Part shown: in pieces, positions 51,140 through 60,514 of the stretch
Position numbering within the stretch: position 1 is the first letter of the stretch
Layout: every line of letters begins with the position of its first letter
Source of the DNA: Streptomyces taklimakanensis
GTDB lineage: Bacteria; Actinomycetota; Actinomycetes; Streptomycetales; Streptomycetaceae
Assembly (NCBI RefSeq): GCF_009709575.1
Contig: NZ_WIXO01000001.1
Coordinates: forward strand, 372,001 to 436,000
Length of the DNA: 64,000 bases
Reading direction: 5' to 3'
Notes under the pieces: generated by a model
What the model was told of the DNA's origin: nothing
The model's database searches: none
The model's input: only the letters and a program-made list of their open reading frames with translations
Made by a program: the position numbers and the translations under genes

Positions 51140-51359
51140 CGGTGGGCGGCGAACACCGCGTCGAAGGGGCCGCGCACGCTCCGCCCGGGGCGCGGTGACC
51201 GGCAGCGCGGCGGTGGACGCGCCGGCGCGCGGCCGCGGGGGCGTGGCCGGGGCGGGACGGGTACCCGGCGGGTGGTGGCGGGAGCGCGCCCGTGCGGGAG
51301 CGGCCGGGGGAGGGACGGAACGGACGGGGCGGAGGGAACGCCCGGGAAAGGGGACGGTG

Positions 51360-52664
51360 GTGACGGACGCGGACGTCGTCGTGGTCGGCGCGGGCGCGGC
51401 GGGCCTGTCGTTGGTCGAGCACCTGTCGACCGCCGGGCTGCCCCGGGAGTACGGCATCGTGGTGGTGGAGCCGCCCCCGGGCCCCGGGCGCAGCCCCGAC
51501 CGCACCTGGTGCTTCTGGGAGGACGAGGCTCCGGACGGCGGCGAGCCCGCCGACTCCGACGGGCTCGCCGGGCTGGTCACCGCCTCCTGGGGACGGCTGG
51601 TGGTGCGCGCCCCCGACGGGGGCACCGCAGGCGGTGCCTCCCCCCGGCGTTACCGGATGGTTCGTTCCCCCGACTTCCTCCGCGCGGCCGACGTCCGACT
51701 GTCCGCGGATCCGCGGGTGACCCGGGTCCGGGGCACCGTGACCGGGATCGACGACGGTCCGCACGGCGCGCGGGTGACCGGTGTCGGCGCCGACGGACGG
51801 CCCTTCGCCGTGACCGGTCGCTGGGTCTTCGACTCCCGCCCGCCGAGGAGGCTGCCACCCGCCCGCACCACCTTGCTCCAACACTTCCGGGGCTGGTTCG
51901 TGCGCACCGAGGAGGACCGGTTCGACCCGGGGACGGCCGAACTGATGGATCTGCGCACCCCCCAGCCCCGGCGCGGCCTCTCCTTCGCCTACGTGCTGCC
52001 GTTCTCGTCACGCGAGGCCCTGGTGGAGTACACCGAGTTCGCGCCCTCCGTCCTGGACGACGAGGGCTACGAGGCGGCTCTGCGGCACTACACGCGGCGG
52101 GTGCGGCCGTTGGGCGCCCTCACCGTCACCGGTGTCGAGCAGGGCGTCATCCCCATGACCGACGGACGCTTCCCACGCCGGGTCGGGAGGTCGGTGTTCC
52201 GCATCGGCACGGCCGGTGGCGCGACCCGTCCCGCCACCGGCTACACCTTCGCCACGGTCCGACGCCAGAGCGCCCGGATCGCCGCCGCGTTGGCCGACGG
52301 CCGCGTCCCGTCGCCGCCCCGGCCCCACGCCCGCCGTCACCTGGCCATGGACGCCGCCCTGCTGCGCGCCCTGGCCACCGGCCGGATCGACGGGGCGGCG
52401 TTCTTCGCCGACCTCTTCCGCCGCAACCCCCTCCCCAGCGTGCTGCGTTTCCTCGACGGAGGCTCCTCCCCGCGCGAGGAGGTGGCGATCGGGCTGCGCT
52501 CCCCCGTGTGGCCGATGGCCCGTTCCCTGGTCGAACTCCCCCTGGTGCGCCGTCGGCCGTCCGCCGGCGGCGGCCCGCGCGGGCCCGTGGCCCCTCTCCG
52601 GCCTCCCGGCGCCGCCCGTCCCGCCGGTCCCCTCGACCCCACCCGTGGAAAGGCCCCCCGTTGA
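51360..52664 (+). CDS. crtY: lycopene beta-cyclase
   Basis: About 434 residues, CrtY-type flavoprotein cyclase. VVVVGAGAAGLSLVEHL begins a few residues from the start, TWCFWED is conserved, and AELMDLRTPQ plus YVLPFSSREALVEYT and FRIGTAGGATRPATGYTF complete the family pattern. I choose GTG 51360 because AAGGGG lies six bases upstream and the fold starts there; the open frame reaches 51195 with non-conserved Arg/Gly-rich sequence. It makes beta-carotene from lycopene. Confidence 0.9.
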   Translation: MTDADVVVVGAGAAGLSLVEHLSTAGLPREYGIVVVEPPPGPGRSPDRTWCFWEDEAPDGGEPADSDGLAGLVTASWGRLVVRAPDGGTAGGASPRRYRMVRSPDFLRAADVRLSADPRVTRVRGTVTGIDDGPHGARVTGVGADGRPFAVTGRWVFDSRPPRRLPPARTTLLQHFRGWFVRTEEDRFDPGTAELMDLRTPQPRRGLSFAYVLPFSSREALVEYTEFAPSVLDDEGYEAALRHYTRRVRPLGALTVTGVEQGVIPMTDGRFPRRVGRSVFRIGTAGGATRPATGYTFATVRRQSARIAAALADGRVPSPPRPHARRHLAMDAALLRALATGRIDGAAFFADLFRRNPLPSVLRFLDGGSSPREEVAIGLRSPVWPMARSLVELPLVRRRPSAGGGPRGPVAPLRPPGAARPAGPLDPTRGKAPR

Positions 52665-54325
52665 GGTTCCCGTACCCGCTTCCGTTCCGCTTCCCGCGCC
52701 CCGCGGGGTTCGACGGCCGTCCCCGGCTCGCCCGCGACCGCCGTGCCGTCCACCGGCCCGCCCCCGCCGGCGCGCCGGCGGTCTCCGGCCGGGTGCGTGC
52801 CGCCGTGGTGGGCGGCGGCATCGCCGGTCTCACCGCCGCCACCGCGCTGGCCGAACGCGGTGTGGCGGTGGACCTGATGGAACGCCACGACGTCCTGGGC
52901 GGACGCGTCGCCGGTTGGCCCACGCGGCTCGCCGACGGCACGACCGTCACCATGAGCCGTGGTTTCCACGCCTTCTTCCGGCAGTACTACAACCTGCGGA
53001 ACCTGCTGCGCCGTGTCGATCCGGACCTGTCGATGCTCACACCGCTGCCCGACTATCCGCTCTGGCACGGCGACGGCGCACGGGACGGTTTCGCCCGCGT
53101 TCCGCGGACCCCGCCGTGGAGCGTCCTGGGCTTCACGGCGCTCAGCCCGACGTTCACCCCCTCGGGGCTGGCGGGGATGGCCCCCCGCGCGGCGCTGCCC
53201 CTGGTGGACGTGCGGGTCCCGGACGTCCACGAACGGCTCGACGGCGTCGGTGCCGCCGACTTCCTGGACTCCGTGGGCTTCCCGGAAGCGGCCCGGCACC
53301 TGGCCTTCGAGGTGTTCTCCCGCAGTTTCTTCGCCGATCCGCGCGAGCTGTCGGCCGCCGAGCTGGCGCTGATGTTCCACATCTACTTCCTGGGCTCGGC
53401 CGAGGGACTGCTCTTCGACGTGCCGAACGAGCCGTTCCCCACCGCCCTGTGGGATCCGTTGGCCCGGCGGCTGGAGCGGCTGGGCGTCGCCGTCCGCACC
53501 GGCACCGCCGTGCGGGCGGTGCGTCCGGAGCGGGACGGCTTCACCGTCGTCTCCGGTGACGGCGGCAGCGGGTCGGGGGCGGGCGGCGAGCGGGCCGAGC
53601 GCTACGACGCGGTCGTGCTCGCCCTGGACGGTGCGGGGCTGCGGGACCTGGTCGAGGGCTCCCCGGGCCTGGGCGGCCCCGGTTGGCGGGCGGCGGTGGC
53701 CCGGCTGCGGGAGGCCCCGCCGTTCCTGGTCTCCCGCTACTGGCTGGACCGCCCCGTGGCCCCCGACCGTCCCGGTTTCCTGGGCACCGGCGGCTACGGG
53801 CCGCTGGACAACGTCAGCGTCCTGGAACGCTGGGAGGGCGAGGCCGCCCGCTGGGCCGCGCGGACGGGCGGCAGCGTGGTCGAACTGCACGCCTACGCCG
53901 TCGCTCCCGGGGCCGACCGCGACGCCGTGCGGCGACGTCTGGTGGCCGAGCTCGCCCGCGTCTATCCGGAGACGGCCGACGCCTGTGTCGTCGACGAACG
54001 GCACGAGTGGCGGCGGGACTGCCCGCTGTTCGCCACCGGCACCTGGCGGGACCGCCCCGGGGTGCGCACCGGTCACCCCCGCCTCGTGCTCGCCGGCGAC
54101 CTGGTGCGCACCCCGCTGCCGGTCGCGCTGATGGAACGGGCGGCCACCACCGGCTTCCAGGCGGCCAACGCCCTGTTGGCCACGTGGGGGGTGCGCGGGC
54201 ACCCCCTGTTGACGGTGCCGCTCAGGGGGCGTTCGGCCCCGCTGCGCCTGCTGGCCGCGGCCTGGGGACGCCCTCCCTCCCCGGCGGACACCCGGGCCTT
54301 CCGGGGCGTCGCGGGAGTTCGGTGA
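52661..54325 (+). CDS. crtU: beta-carotene desaturase/methyltransferase (isorenieratene synthase type)
   Basis: About 554 residues. RAAVVGGGIAGLTAATALAERGVAVDLMERHDVLGGRVAGW is the FAD site; SRGFHAFFRQYYNLRNLLRR and a C-terminal LVLAGDLVRTPLPVALMERAATTGFQAAN match CrtU. It aromatises beta-rings. The start is TTG at 52661, overlapping the crtY stop as TTGA; no ATG or GTG fits the conserved N-terminus RFPYPLPFRFPRPAGFD. It ends the crt operon. Confidence 0.92.
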   Translation: MRFPYPLPFRFPRPAGFDGRPRLARDRRAVHRPAPAGAPAVSGRVRAAVVGGGIAGLTAATALAERGVAVDLMERHDVLGGRVAGWPTRLADGTTVTMSRGFHAFFRQYYNLRNLLRRVDPDLSMLTPLPDYPLWHGDGARDGFARVPRTPPWSVLGFTALSPTFTPSGLAGMAPRAALPLVDVRVPDVHERLDGVGAADFLDSVGFPEAARHLAFEVFSRSFFADPRELSAAELALMFHIYFLGSAEGLLFDVPNEPFPTALWDPLARRLERLGVAVRTGTAVRAVRPERDGFTVVSGDGGSGSGAGGERAERYDAVVLALDGAGLRDLVEGSPGLGGPGWRAAVARLREAPPFLVSRYWLDRPVAPDRPGFLGTGGYGPLDNVSVLERWEGEAARWAARTGGSVVELHAYAVAPGADRDAVRRRLVAELARVYPETADACVVDERHEWRRDCPLFATGTWRDRPGVRTGHPRLVLAGDLVRTPLPVALMERAATTGFQAANALLATWGVRGHPLLTVPLRGRSAPLRLLAAAWGRPPSPADTRAFRGVAGVR

Positions 54326-54367
54326 GCGGTGAGCGGTGACCGGGGCCGTGGGCGCGGTCGGACTCGG

Positions 54368-54751
54368 TCAGCCGTCGCCCGACCGGTCCTCGGCCCCACC
54401 GTCCCCTTCGACGGGAGAGGTGAGGTGGGTGAGGGTGCCGGTGATGTCGAGCAGCCGTTCCAGGAACGGCGGCCGACGGTCGAGGTGGAACCGGGCGCCG
54501 TGGTCGCCCGCGAGACGGTGGACCCGCAGCAGGGCGGACAGTCCGGTGGAGTCGCAGGATCTCGCTCCGGCCAGGTCGAGGTGGAGGTCGTCGGGCGCTT
54601 CCGCCCCCGCTCCCGGGGCCAGGTACCGCCGCGCGGCCTCCACCAGGGCTTCGGAGGTGTCGTAGTCCAGGTCGCCGGCGACGAGGAGGCGGACCGCTCG
54701 GGGAGCGGTCTCGACGGTGAGGCTGAAGGACGGGCGCTGGGCGGGGGTCAT
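54368..54751 (-). CDS. STAS-domain anti-sigma factor antagonist
   Basis: A 127-residue SpoIIAA/RsbV-like protein. VAGDLDYDTSEALVEAA and LDLAGARSCDSTGLSALLRVH carry the expected phosphorylatable Ser (DST). The ATG at 54749-54751 has GGAAAG. It is convergent with the crt operon, 42 bases from crtU. It could be a substrate of the SpoIIE phosphatases in this window, but pairing cannot be told from sequence. Confidence 0.88.
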   Translation of the reverse strand: MTPAQRPSFSLTVETAPRAVRLLVAGDLDYDTSEALVEAARRYLAPGAGAEAPDDLHLDLAGARSCDSTGLSALLRVHRLAGDHGARFHLDRRPPFLERLLDITGTLTHLTSPVEGDGGAEDRSGDG

Positions 54752-55110
54752 GCGGGCTTTCCGGGGCTGGGGTCTTCGGGGCCGGGTCGTCGTCCGGGCT
54801 GCCGCGGTCGTTCGGTCCTCGTCGAGGTCCCCAAGGGCGGCCCGGGAACGCCCGGTGCCGGGTGCGGGGAGACCGTACGGGAGCCCTCCGACCGGCCAGG
54901 ATACCCACGCCCGGGTGACGCCCCGGGCCGGCGGAGCGCCACGTCCCGCCGGGCGCCCTCCGCGGGCCGCGTCCGGCGGGAGGAGGCGGGTCGCCGCGCT
55001 CGGCCCGGTCCCGTGCGGCGGTTCCCCCCGGCCGTGGGGAACAAAGGTGGCGCCGGGCGGCGCTGTCAACGATGAACGTCCGGCGGTGCGAGAGGAAAGG
55101 CGTGGGAACG

Positions 55111-55431
55111 ATGGCGGAGACAGGACGGACGCACGGCCACCCGGCCGACCAGGCGTCGATGCTGACCTCCTGCGCTCGGCGGATCACCGTGAAGTGTCTG
55201 CGGCTGCCCACGGCGGGCCGGCCGATCAGTCGCGTCACCCTGGACCTGGGCCCGGAGGACGACGGGGTGCCGGGCACCTGGACGGCGCTGACTCCCCGGG
55301 AGGCGCGCGAGCTGGCGAGGCGGCTCCTGGACCAGGCGGCCGCCGCCGATCGGGACGCGGCCGCCGTCCGTGCGGAGGATCCCGGCACGACCTCCTCCCC
55401 CTGCGGTCCGTCGACGGGCCACGCGGCCTGA
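55111..55431 (+). CDS. small hypothetical protein
   Basis: About 106 residues, no signal peptide. The middle (CARRITVKCLRLPTAGRPISRVTLDLGPEDDGVPGTWTALTPREARELARRLLDQAAAAD) looks folded and ends in an amphipathic helix. I do not recognise a family. ATG 55111 is used; GTG 55102 or ATG 55072 are in frame. It is divergent from the STAS gene. Confidence 0.55.
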   Translation: MAETGRTHGHPADQASMLTSCARRITVKCLRLPTAGRPISRVTLDLGPEDDGVPGTWTALTPREARELARRLLDQAAAADRDAAAVRAEDPGTTSSPCGPSTGHAA

Positions 55432-55476
55432 CCCGGGCCCGGCCCGCACGGCCCCGGTCGGCTCCCACGGGCCCCT

Positions 55477-55512
55477 CGGCCCCGCCGGTCCCGGAAGGGA
55501 TCGGCGGGGCCG
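55477..55512. terminator. bidirectional terminator
   Basis: An 11-bp perfect stem (55477-55487 with 55502-55512) between convergent gene ends at 55431 and 55585. Confidence 0.65.
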
Positions 55513-55584
55513 GGCCGCCTCACCGGGTCGAGGGGGTTCCCCCGGTCGGGGCGGCCCCGTGCCCGGCATCGGCGTCACATGCCG

Positions 55585-56412
55585 TCACCAGATGGCCTCG
55601 ACCCACTCCGGGTGGTCGATGAACGGGTTCCGGTTGTGCTGGTAGTGGCGGTGGATGACCTCGTTGCGGTTCCGCTCGAAGGAGTCCGGCGGGTCCTGCC
55701 GGTGCCACTGCTTCAGAACGTCGAGACGACCGTGGTACGGGGCGGAGCCGTTGCCCACCCGGTCGTTGGGCTCCAGGTCGGCGAATCCGTCGTCGCCCTC
55801 GTAGCGCACGGCCATGTAGAGGATCATGCGGGCGACGTCTCCCTTGACCGCGTCACGGGGCTCGAAGCTGTCGCCGTCGGTGTGGTTGCCGGGGGCGCCG
55901 GAGACCGGGTCGCCGCCGTTGTCGAAGTCCTTGTTGCCGCGAATGCTGTTGATCCGGACGTCCGTGGGGCGCAGGTGGTGCAGGTCGGTGCCGGGTCCGG
56001 TGACGGTGCCGAAGTCCCCGTGCGACTTGGCCCAGACGTGTTCGCGGTTCCAGTCGCCCAGGTTCCCGCCGTGCTCGGACTTCGCCTGCGATCGCCCGGT
56101 GTACAGCAGGATCACGTTGTCCGGGTTGGCGGGGTCCTCGTCGGTGTCGCCGAGGGCGTCCCACACCTGGCGGTAGGAGAGCTTGGTCTGGTTGTCGATG
56201 ATGTCGTGCAGGGCCGCCTTCAACGCCTCACCGGTCTTCCCCTGCGCGGGGGCGTAGTAGTCCTCCGACGCGGCGGAGACGGGAGCGGTGGGAGCGTCGG
56301 CGGGGGCCGGAGCGGCCGACACGGGGACGGGGGCGGCCACGGCCAGCAGTGCCGCCGCGGCCAGTCCTATGCCTCCGGCCACGGAGCGTCGGGAAGCGCG
56401 GGAACGGGACAT
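55585..56412 (-). CDS. secreted endonuclease I family nuclease
   Basis: A 275-residue extracellular nuclease. A signal peptide (RRSVAGGIGLAAAALLAVAAPVPVSA) precedes an endonuclease I domain with NREHVWAKSHGDFG (catalytic His in the beta-beta-alpha-metal motif), DLHHLRPTDVRINSIRGN and ARMILYMAVRYEG. Such enzymes degrade DNA and RNA outside the cell, often for phosphate. The ATG is at 56410-56412. Confidence 0.9.
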   Translation of the reverse strand: MSRSRASRRSVAGGIGLAAAALLAVAAPVPVSAAPAPADAPTAPVSAASEDYYAPAQGKTGEALKAALHDIIDNQTKLSYRQVWDALGDTDEDPANPDNVILLYTGRSQAKSEHGGNLGDWNREHVWAKSHGDFGTVTGPGTDLHHLRPTDVRINSIRGNKDFDNGGDPVSGAPGNHTDGDSFEPRDAVKGDVARMILYMAVRYEGDDGFADLEPNDRVGNGSAPYHGRLDVLKQWHRQDPPDSFERNRNEVIHRHYQHNRNPFIDHPEWVEAIW

Positions 56413-56816
56413 GTGGGGGTGCCCTTTCGACGAGCCCCTGTTCGGGACTGCTCACGGATGTTCGATATGCGGAGCCTTCCATAGCGGCATGTCCCTGCCA
56501 ACAGCACGGCACGGGAAGATCGTGTGACCGTTGCGGGAACGCCGCGCGTCGCGACCCGACCGGGACGCGACGGACGGTTCCGCGCGCTCGCCGCCCGTCC
56601 GACCTCCCACGGCCGCCGGTACCCCCCGTGGGGGCGACGGCCCCGTTCCGGGTCCGACGCACCGGTGCGTCGGACCCGCCCCGGCTGCGACACTGCCCGA
56701 CGGAGGCCGGCGCGACCCCGCCGCCGTCCGCCCGCGCCCCACCGCACCCCGGCCGGCGCCACCGTGACGCCGGCCGGCCCGTGGCAACCGACCGTCGACC
56801 GAGGAGCGTCCCCCAC
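56413..56816. promoter_or_regulatory. divergent region, nuclease and GH43 genes, with 30-nt palindrome
   Basis: No gene in 404 bases. A perfect 30-nt palindrome spans 56649-56678 (two 15-base arms, no spacer), about 140 bases before the GH43 start. It could be an operator or a strong hairpin. No clear -35/-10 was found. Confidence 0.5.
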
Positions 56817-58250
56817 ATGAGCCGATTACGTCTCCGGTCCCTCCTGCTCGCCCTCTGCCTGGCCCTGGCCGGCACCCTCACCACCGCCGGCACCGGGCAG
56901 GCCGCGCCCGTGACCGTCGACAACGGCGTCCGGTTCACCGACACCTCCGGCGATCCGCTGCACGCGCACGGCGGCGGCGTCCTCAAGGTGGGCTCGTACT
57001 ACTACTGGTTCGGCGAGCACCGCAACGCCGACAACACCTTCCGGGCCGTCTCCGCCTACCGCTCCACGAACCTGCGCGACTGGGAGTTCCGCCGCCACGT
57101 GCTGACCCAGCGGAGCGACCCCGAACTGGCCGTCGCCAACATCGAGCGCCCCAAGGTGATGTACAACCGACGCACCGGGCGGTTCGTGATGTGGATACAC
57201 AAGGAGAACGGCCGCGACTACGGCGAGGCCCGCGCCGCCGTGGCCACCTCGTCCACCGTCGACGGCGACTACACCTGGCACGGCTCCTTCCGGCCGCTGG
57301 GCCACATGTCCCGCGACATCACCGTCTTCGCCGACACCGACGGCACCGGCTACCTGGCCTCCGCCGCCCGGGACAACTACGACCTGCACATCTACCGGCT
57401 CACCGACGACTACACGCGGGTCGCCTCGCTGGTGGCCAACCCCTGGCCGGGCGGCCACCGCGAGGCCCCGGCCCTGTTCGAGCGGGACGGCGTGTACTTC
57501 ATGCTGACCTCCGGCGCCACCGGCTGGTCCCCCAACCAGCAGAAGTACGCCACCGCCACCTCGCTCGCGGGCCCGTGGAGCGAGATGCGGAACGTCGGCG
57601 ACTCCACCGCCTACGGCTCGCAGACCGCCTTCGTCCTGCCGGTGCGGGGCAGCCGCACGACCTCCTACCTGTACCTGGGCGACCGGTGGGGCAACTCCTT
57701 CGGCGGCACCGTCAACGACTCGCGCTACGTCTGGCTGCCGCTGTCCTTCCCCTCCCCCACCAGCATGACCATGGACTGGTATCCGCAGCTCGCCATCGAC
57801 GCCGAGGCGGGCACGGTCACCGGCTCCGGCGGTCCGTACGAGACGCTGACCGCCCGGCACAGCGGCAGGTGCCTGGACGTGCGGGACCGATCCCTGGCCG
57901 AGGGCGTCGAGGTCGTCCAGTACGACTGCAACGGCGGCGGCAACCAGCGGTTCTGGTTCCGGGACGCCGGCGACGGGACGGTGCGTCTGGCGGCCCGGCA
58001 CAGCTCGATGTGCCTGGGCGTGCGCGGCGCGTCGACCTTCGACGGCGCGGTGCTGGAACAGCAGTGGTGCGACGACGGCGCGCACCAGCGGTGGCGCGTG
58101 GAGGACGCGGGCGACGGCCACGTCCGGCTCCGCGCGGCGCACAGCGGCAGGTGCCTGGACGTGCTCGACGAATCGACGGCGAACATGGGTCGTGTCGCCC
58201 AGTGGTCCTGTACGGGCGGCGCCAACCAGCAGTGGCGGCGGGCCTCCTGA
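56817..58250 (+). CDS. secreted GH43 glycosidase with ricin-type lectin domain (exo-galactanase-like)
   Basis: A 477-residue enzyme. A signal peptide (about 1-30) is followed by a five-bladed GH43 domain; LHAHGGGVLKVGSYYYWFGEHR, DITVFADTDGTGYLA and APALFERDGVYFMLTSG resemble subfamily 24 exo-beta-1,3-galactanases. A C-terminal CBM13/ricin beta-trefoil (about 340-477) has three repeats with GRCLDV-type starts and QxF/QxW ends (NQRFWF, HQRWRV, NQQWRR). The ATG follows GAGGAG. Likely target: arabinogalactan side-chain or galactan polymers. Confidence 0.88.
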   Translation: MSRLRLRSLLLALCLALAGTLTTAGTGQAAPVTVDNGVRFTDTSGDPLHAHGGGVLKVGSYYYWFGEHRNADNTFRAVSAYRSTNLRDWEFRRHVLTQRSDPELAVANIERPKVMYNRRTGRFVMWIHKENGRDYGEARAAVATSSTVDGDYTWHGSFRPLGHMSRDITVFADTDGTGYLASAARDNYDLHIYRLTDDYTRVASLVANPWPGGHREAPALFERDGVYFMLTSGATGWSPNQQKYATATSLAGPWSEMRNVGDSTAYGSQTAFVLPVRGSRTTSYLYLGDRWGNSFGGTVNDSRYVWLPLSFPSPTSMTMDWYPQLAIDAEAGTVTGSGGPYETLTARHSGRCLDVRDRSLAEGVEVVQYDCNGGGNQRFWFRDAGDGTVRLAARHSSMCLGVRGASTFDGAVLEQQWCDDGAHQRWRVEDAGDGHVRLRAAHSGRCLDVLDESTANMGRVAQWSCTGGANQQWRRAS

Positions 58251-58268
58251 CCGTTCCACCGCCGCGCC

Positions 58269-58305
58269 GGGGGTGTCCGGTGGACCGCCGGCCCGCCGGA
58301 CCCCC
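58269..58305 (+). terminator. terminator of the GH43 gene
   Basis: An 11-bp stem with one bulged T (58269-58280 with 58296-58305) about 20 bases after the stop. Confidence 0.5.
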
Positions 58306-58319
58306 TCCGGCCGTTCCTT

Positions 58320-58344
58320 CCGACCGGCCCGGCGGGCCGGTCGG
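58320..58344 (-). terminator. terminator hairpin at the end of LLM homology
   Basis: An 11-bp perfect stem (58320-58330 with 58334-58344) with a 3-base loop. It begins exactly where the LLM oxidoreductase stops looking like its family, but no stop codon precedes it in that frame. Confidence 0.6.
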
Positions 58345-59390
58345 CTCCAGGCGGGCATGATCCGGTCGTGGATCAGTCGGAGCTGCTCGTCCACGTCGGC
58401 GACGCCGTCCAGCTCCCTGCCGGTGAAGGCCCTGACCAGTCCGCCGTCGGTGACGGCGCAGACGACGTGGCCGACCCCGCTGGGTTCGATGTCCCGGCGG
58501 ATCCTCTCCAGACACTCCTCGGGCATGCCCGAGATCGACAGCCGTTCGGTGACGTCGGGGGTGGTCAGCTCGATGCCGCGGGCCAGGTCGCCCGCGGCGA
58601 CCGCCTCGATCACCGGCCTCGGCTCCGCCGGGGCGACCCCGTTGCGCCGCAGTTGCTCCTCGGGCATCGACGAGGCGTAGATGCCGACCATGGAACGGGC
58701 GGCCTCCTTCGCCGCGGCACCGTCCGGTCCGGTGGCGAGGACGGCCCACGCCCCGATGTCCAGGCTCCGCCAGTCCTTCCCCGCGCGCTCGGCTCCCGCC
58801 CTGATGTGCCGGACGGCGTAGTCGTAGGCCTCGCGGGTGCAGCTCAGCGCGTGGTGACAGCCGTCGGACAGTTCCCCGGCCGCCTCGAAGGATCTCGGAC
58901 CGCGCATCGCGCCGAGTTTGACGGGGAGGTGGTCCTGCACGGGCCGGGCGAAGGTGAACAGTCCGTCGTAGGTGAAGAACTCCCCGCTGTGGGTGATGGC
59001 GCCCTCGTCCAACAGGGTGCGCACCACGTGCAGCGCCTCCTTGGTGCGGGACAGCGGGCGGACGCGCTTCCAGTCGACGCCGTACTGCGCGAGCAGTCCG
59101 AAGTTGCCGCAGGACAACACGCCTTCGGCGCGCCCTCCGGAGGGCTCGTCGAGGGTGGCCAGGGACTGGGCGATCAGCGTGGGCTCGCGCAGGACGACGG
59201 AGGACAGACTGGGGCCCAGCCGGATGCGGTCGGTCTGCCCGGCCGCCGCCGCGAAGAGCAGCCACATGTCCTTGTGCCAGGTCTCGTCGGCCGCGTAGCA
59301 GGCGTGGAAACCCAACTCGTCGGCGAGCCGGATCGAGGCCAGTGACTCCTGGAGCGGGTGGTCGGGCAGCAGCGCGTAACTGAACTTCAC
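58344..59390 (-). CDS. LLM-class flavin (F420-type) oxidoreductase, no in-frame stop at its natural end
   Basis: About 349 residues of luciferase-like monooxygenase fold, starting with GTG at 59388-59390 (VKFSYALLPDHPLQESLASIRLADELGFHACYAADETWHKDMW). SGGRAEGVLSCGNFGL, LPVKLGAMRGPRSFEAAGELSDGCHHAL and a C-terminal LIHDRIMPAW fit F420- or FMN-dependent members of normal length. After that point the frame meets no stop and stays open, antisense to the whole GH43 gene, down to 56826. The end given here is where homology and the terminator hairpin lie, not a stop codon. A lost stop, a small indel or a sequencing error is likely. Confidence 0.75.
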
Positions 59391-59658
59391 CGGACGACCT
59401 CTCTTCGGGGCTCCCCAAGGGCCGGTGGACGGACCACCGCACCGTCGAGACTGGCTCCCTCCCCACCGTCTGCCCGGGGCCTCCCGGTCGCACCGCACGC
59501 CTGCCGGCCGCCGGGTGCGGATGTCCGTTGGGGAGGCGCGACGGCATCCACGAGGCCCTCCTCGCCCTCGGGCGCGCGTCGCCCTGCCGGCGGCGCCCGA
59601 ACTCCCGACAGGAGCTTCGGGACGAGTACGGCTTGCATCGACAGCCCGGTGGCCGATC

Positions 59659-60399
59659 TCAGGTGGGCTTGCGCCACACGGAGATGTGCTCCGTGGAGTC
59701 CTGGGTGAACGGCGCCCCGTCCCAGTCCGCGACGCGACGTTCCGGTTCGAGCCCGGCGATCCGGGCCATCAGGTCGAGCTCCGCCGGCCAGGCGTACCGG
59801 TGACGGGAGTTGCCGCGACGGTAGCGGCCGTCGTCACCGTCGCGGGTGAAGTGGTGCGAGACGAGGATCTGCTCCACCAGGTCGAAGGTGTCGAAGCCGA
59901 GATGCCGCTCGGAGACGTCGAACGGCACCGCGACCTGGCCGGGCGGCAGGAACCGCAGCGGCGGCACGGCCAGCTCGACGACGAATCGGCCACCGGGCTC
60001 CAGATGACGTGCGGCGTTGCGGAAGCACTCGACCTGCTCGTCCTGTGTGAGCAGGTTCGTGATGGTGTTGTAGACGAGATAGACCAGGCTGAACTCGCCG
60101 GGAACCACGGTGGTGGCCATGTCCCCGATGACCACCGGAAGCGTGCTCTCGTCGACCTTGCGCCGCAGAACCGCCGCCATGTGCTCGGACAGTTCGATGC
60201 CCACCACCGGCACGCCGCGTTCCCGGAGCGGGACGCCCACGCGTCCGGTTCCGATGGCGAACTCCAGCGCCCGGCCGTCTCCGGCGAGCTCGGCGAGGAA
60301 GTCGAGAGTCGGTCCGAGAACGGCAGCCGAGAACATCTCGGTCTCTTCGGCGTCATAGCGGTCGGCGGCCGCGCGGGTCCACAGTTCACTGCTCGTCAC
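59659..60399 (-). CDS. class I SAM-dependent methyltransferase
   Basis: A 246-residue protein with ALEFAIGTGRVGVPLRERGVPVVGIELSEHMAAVLRRK (SAM site) and GGRFVVELAVPPLRFLPPGQ. It is of the Methyltransf-25 type. The GTG start at 60397-60399 has no convincing ribosome site. It stands alone between the LLM gene and the MocR gene; substrate unknown. Confidence 0.82.
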   Translation of the reverse strand: MTSSELWTRAAADRYDAEETEMFSAAVLGPTLDFLAELAGDGRALEFAIGTGRVGVPLRERGVPVVGIELSEHMAAVLRRKVDESTLPVVIGDMATTVVPGEFSLVYLVYNTITNLLTQDEQVECFRNAARHLEPGGRFVVELAVPPLRFLPPGQVAVPFDVSERHLGFDTFDLVEQILVSHHFTRDGDDGRYRRGNSRHRYAWPAELDLMARIAGLEPERRVADWDGAPFTQDSTEHISVWRKPT

Positions 60400-60514
60400 A
60401 GGAGGCCACTTTGCCCAGTGCCGAGGGGCGCTGTCGACGTGTTTGTTCTCCGCCGGCTCCGACCGCGCCGGGCGGGACAGGCCGGTACATCCCCCCGACG
60501 GGTCGTCCGACAGG

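Noticed and set aside
51195-51359. Upstream extension of crtY to GTG 51195
   Set aside because: The extra 55 residues are Arg/Gly-rich and unlike CrtY; a ribosome site and the FAD motif support 51360.
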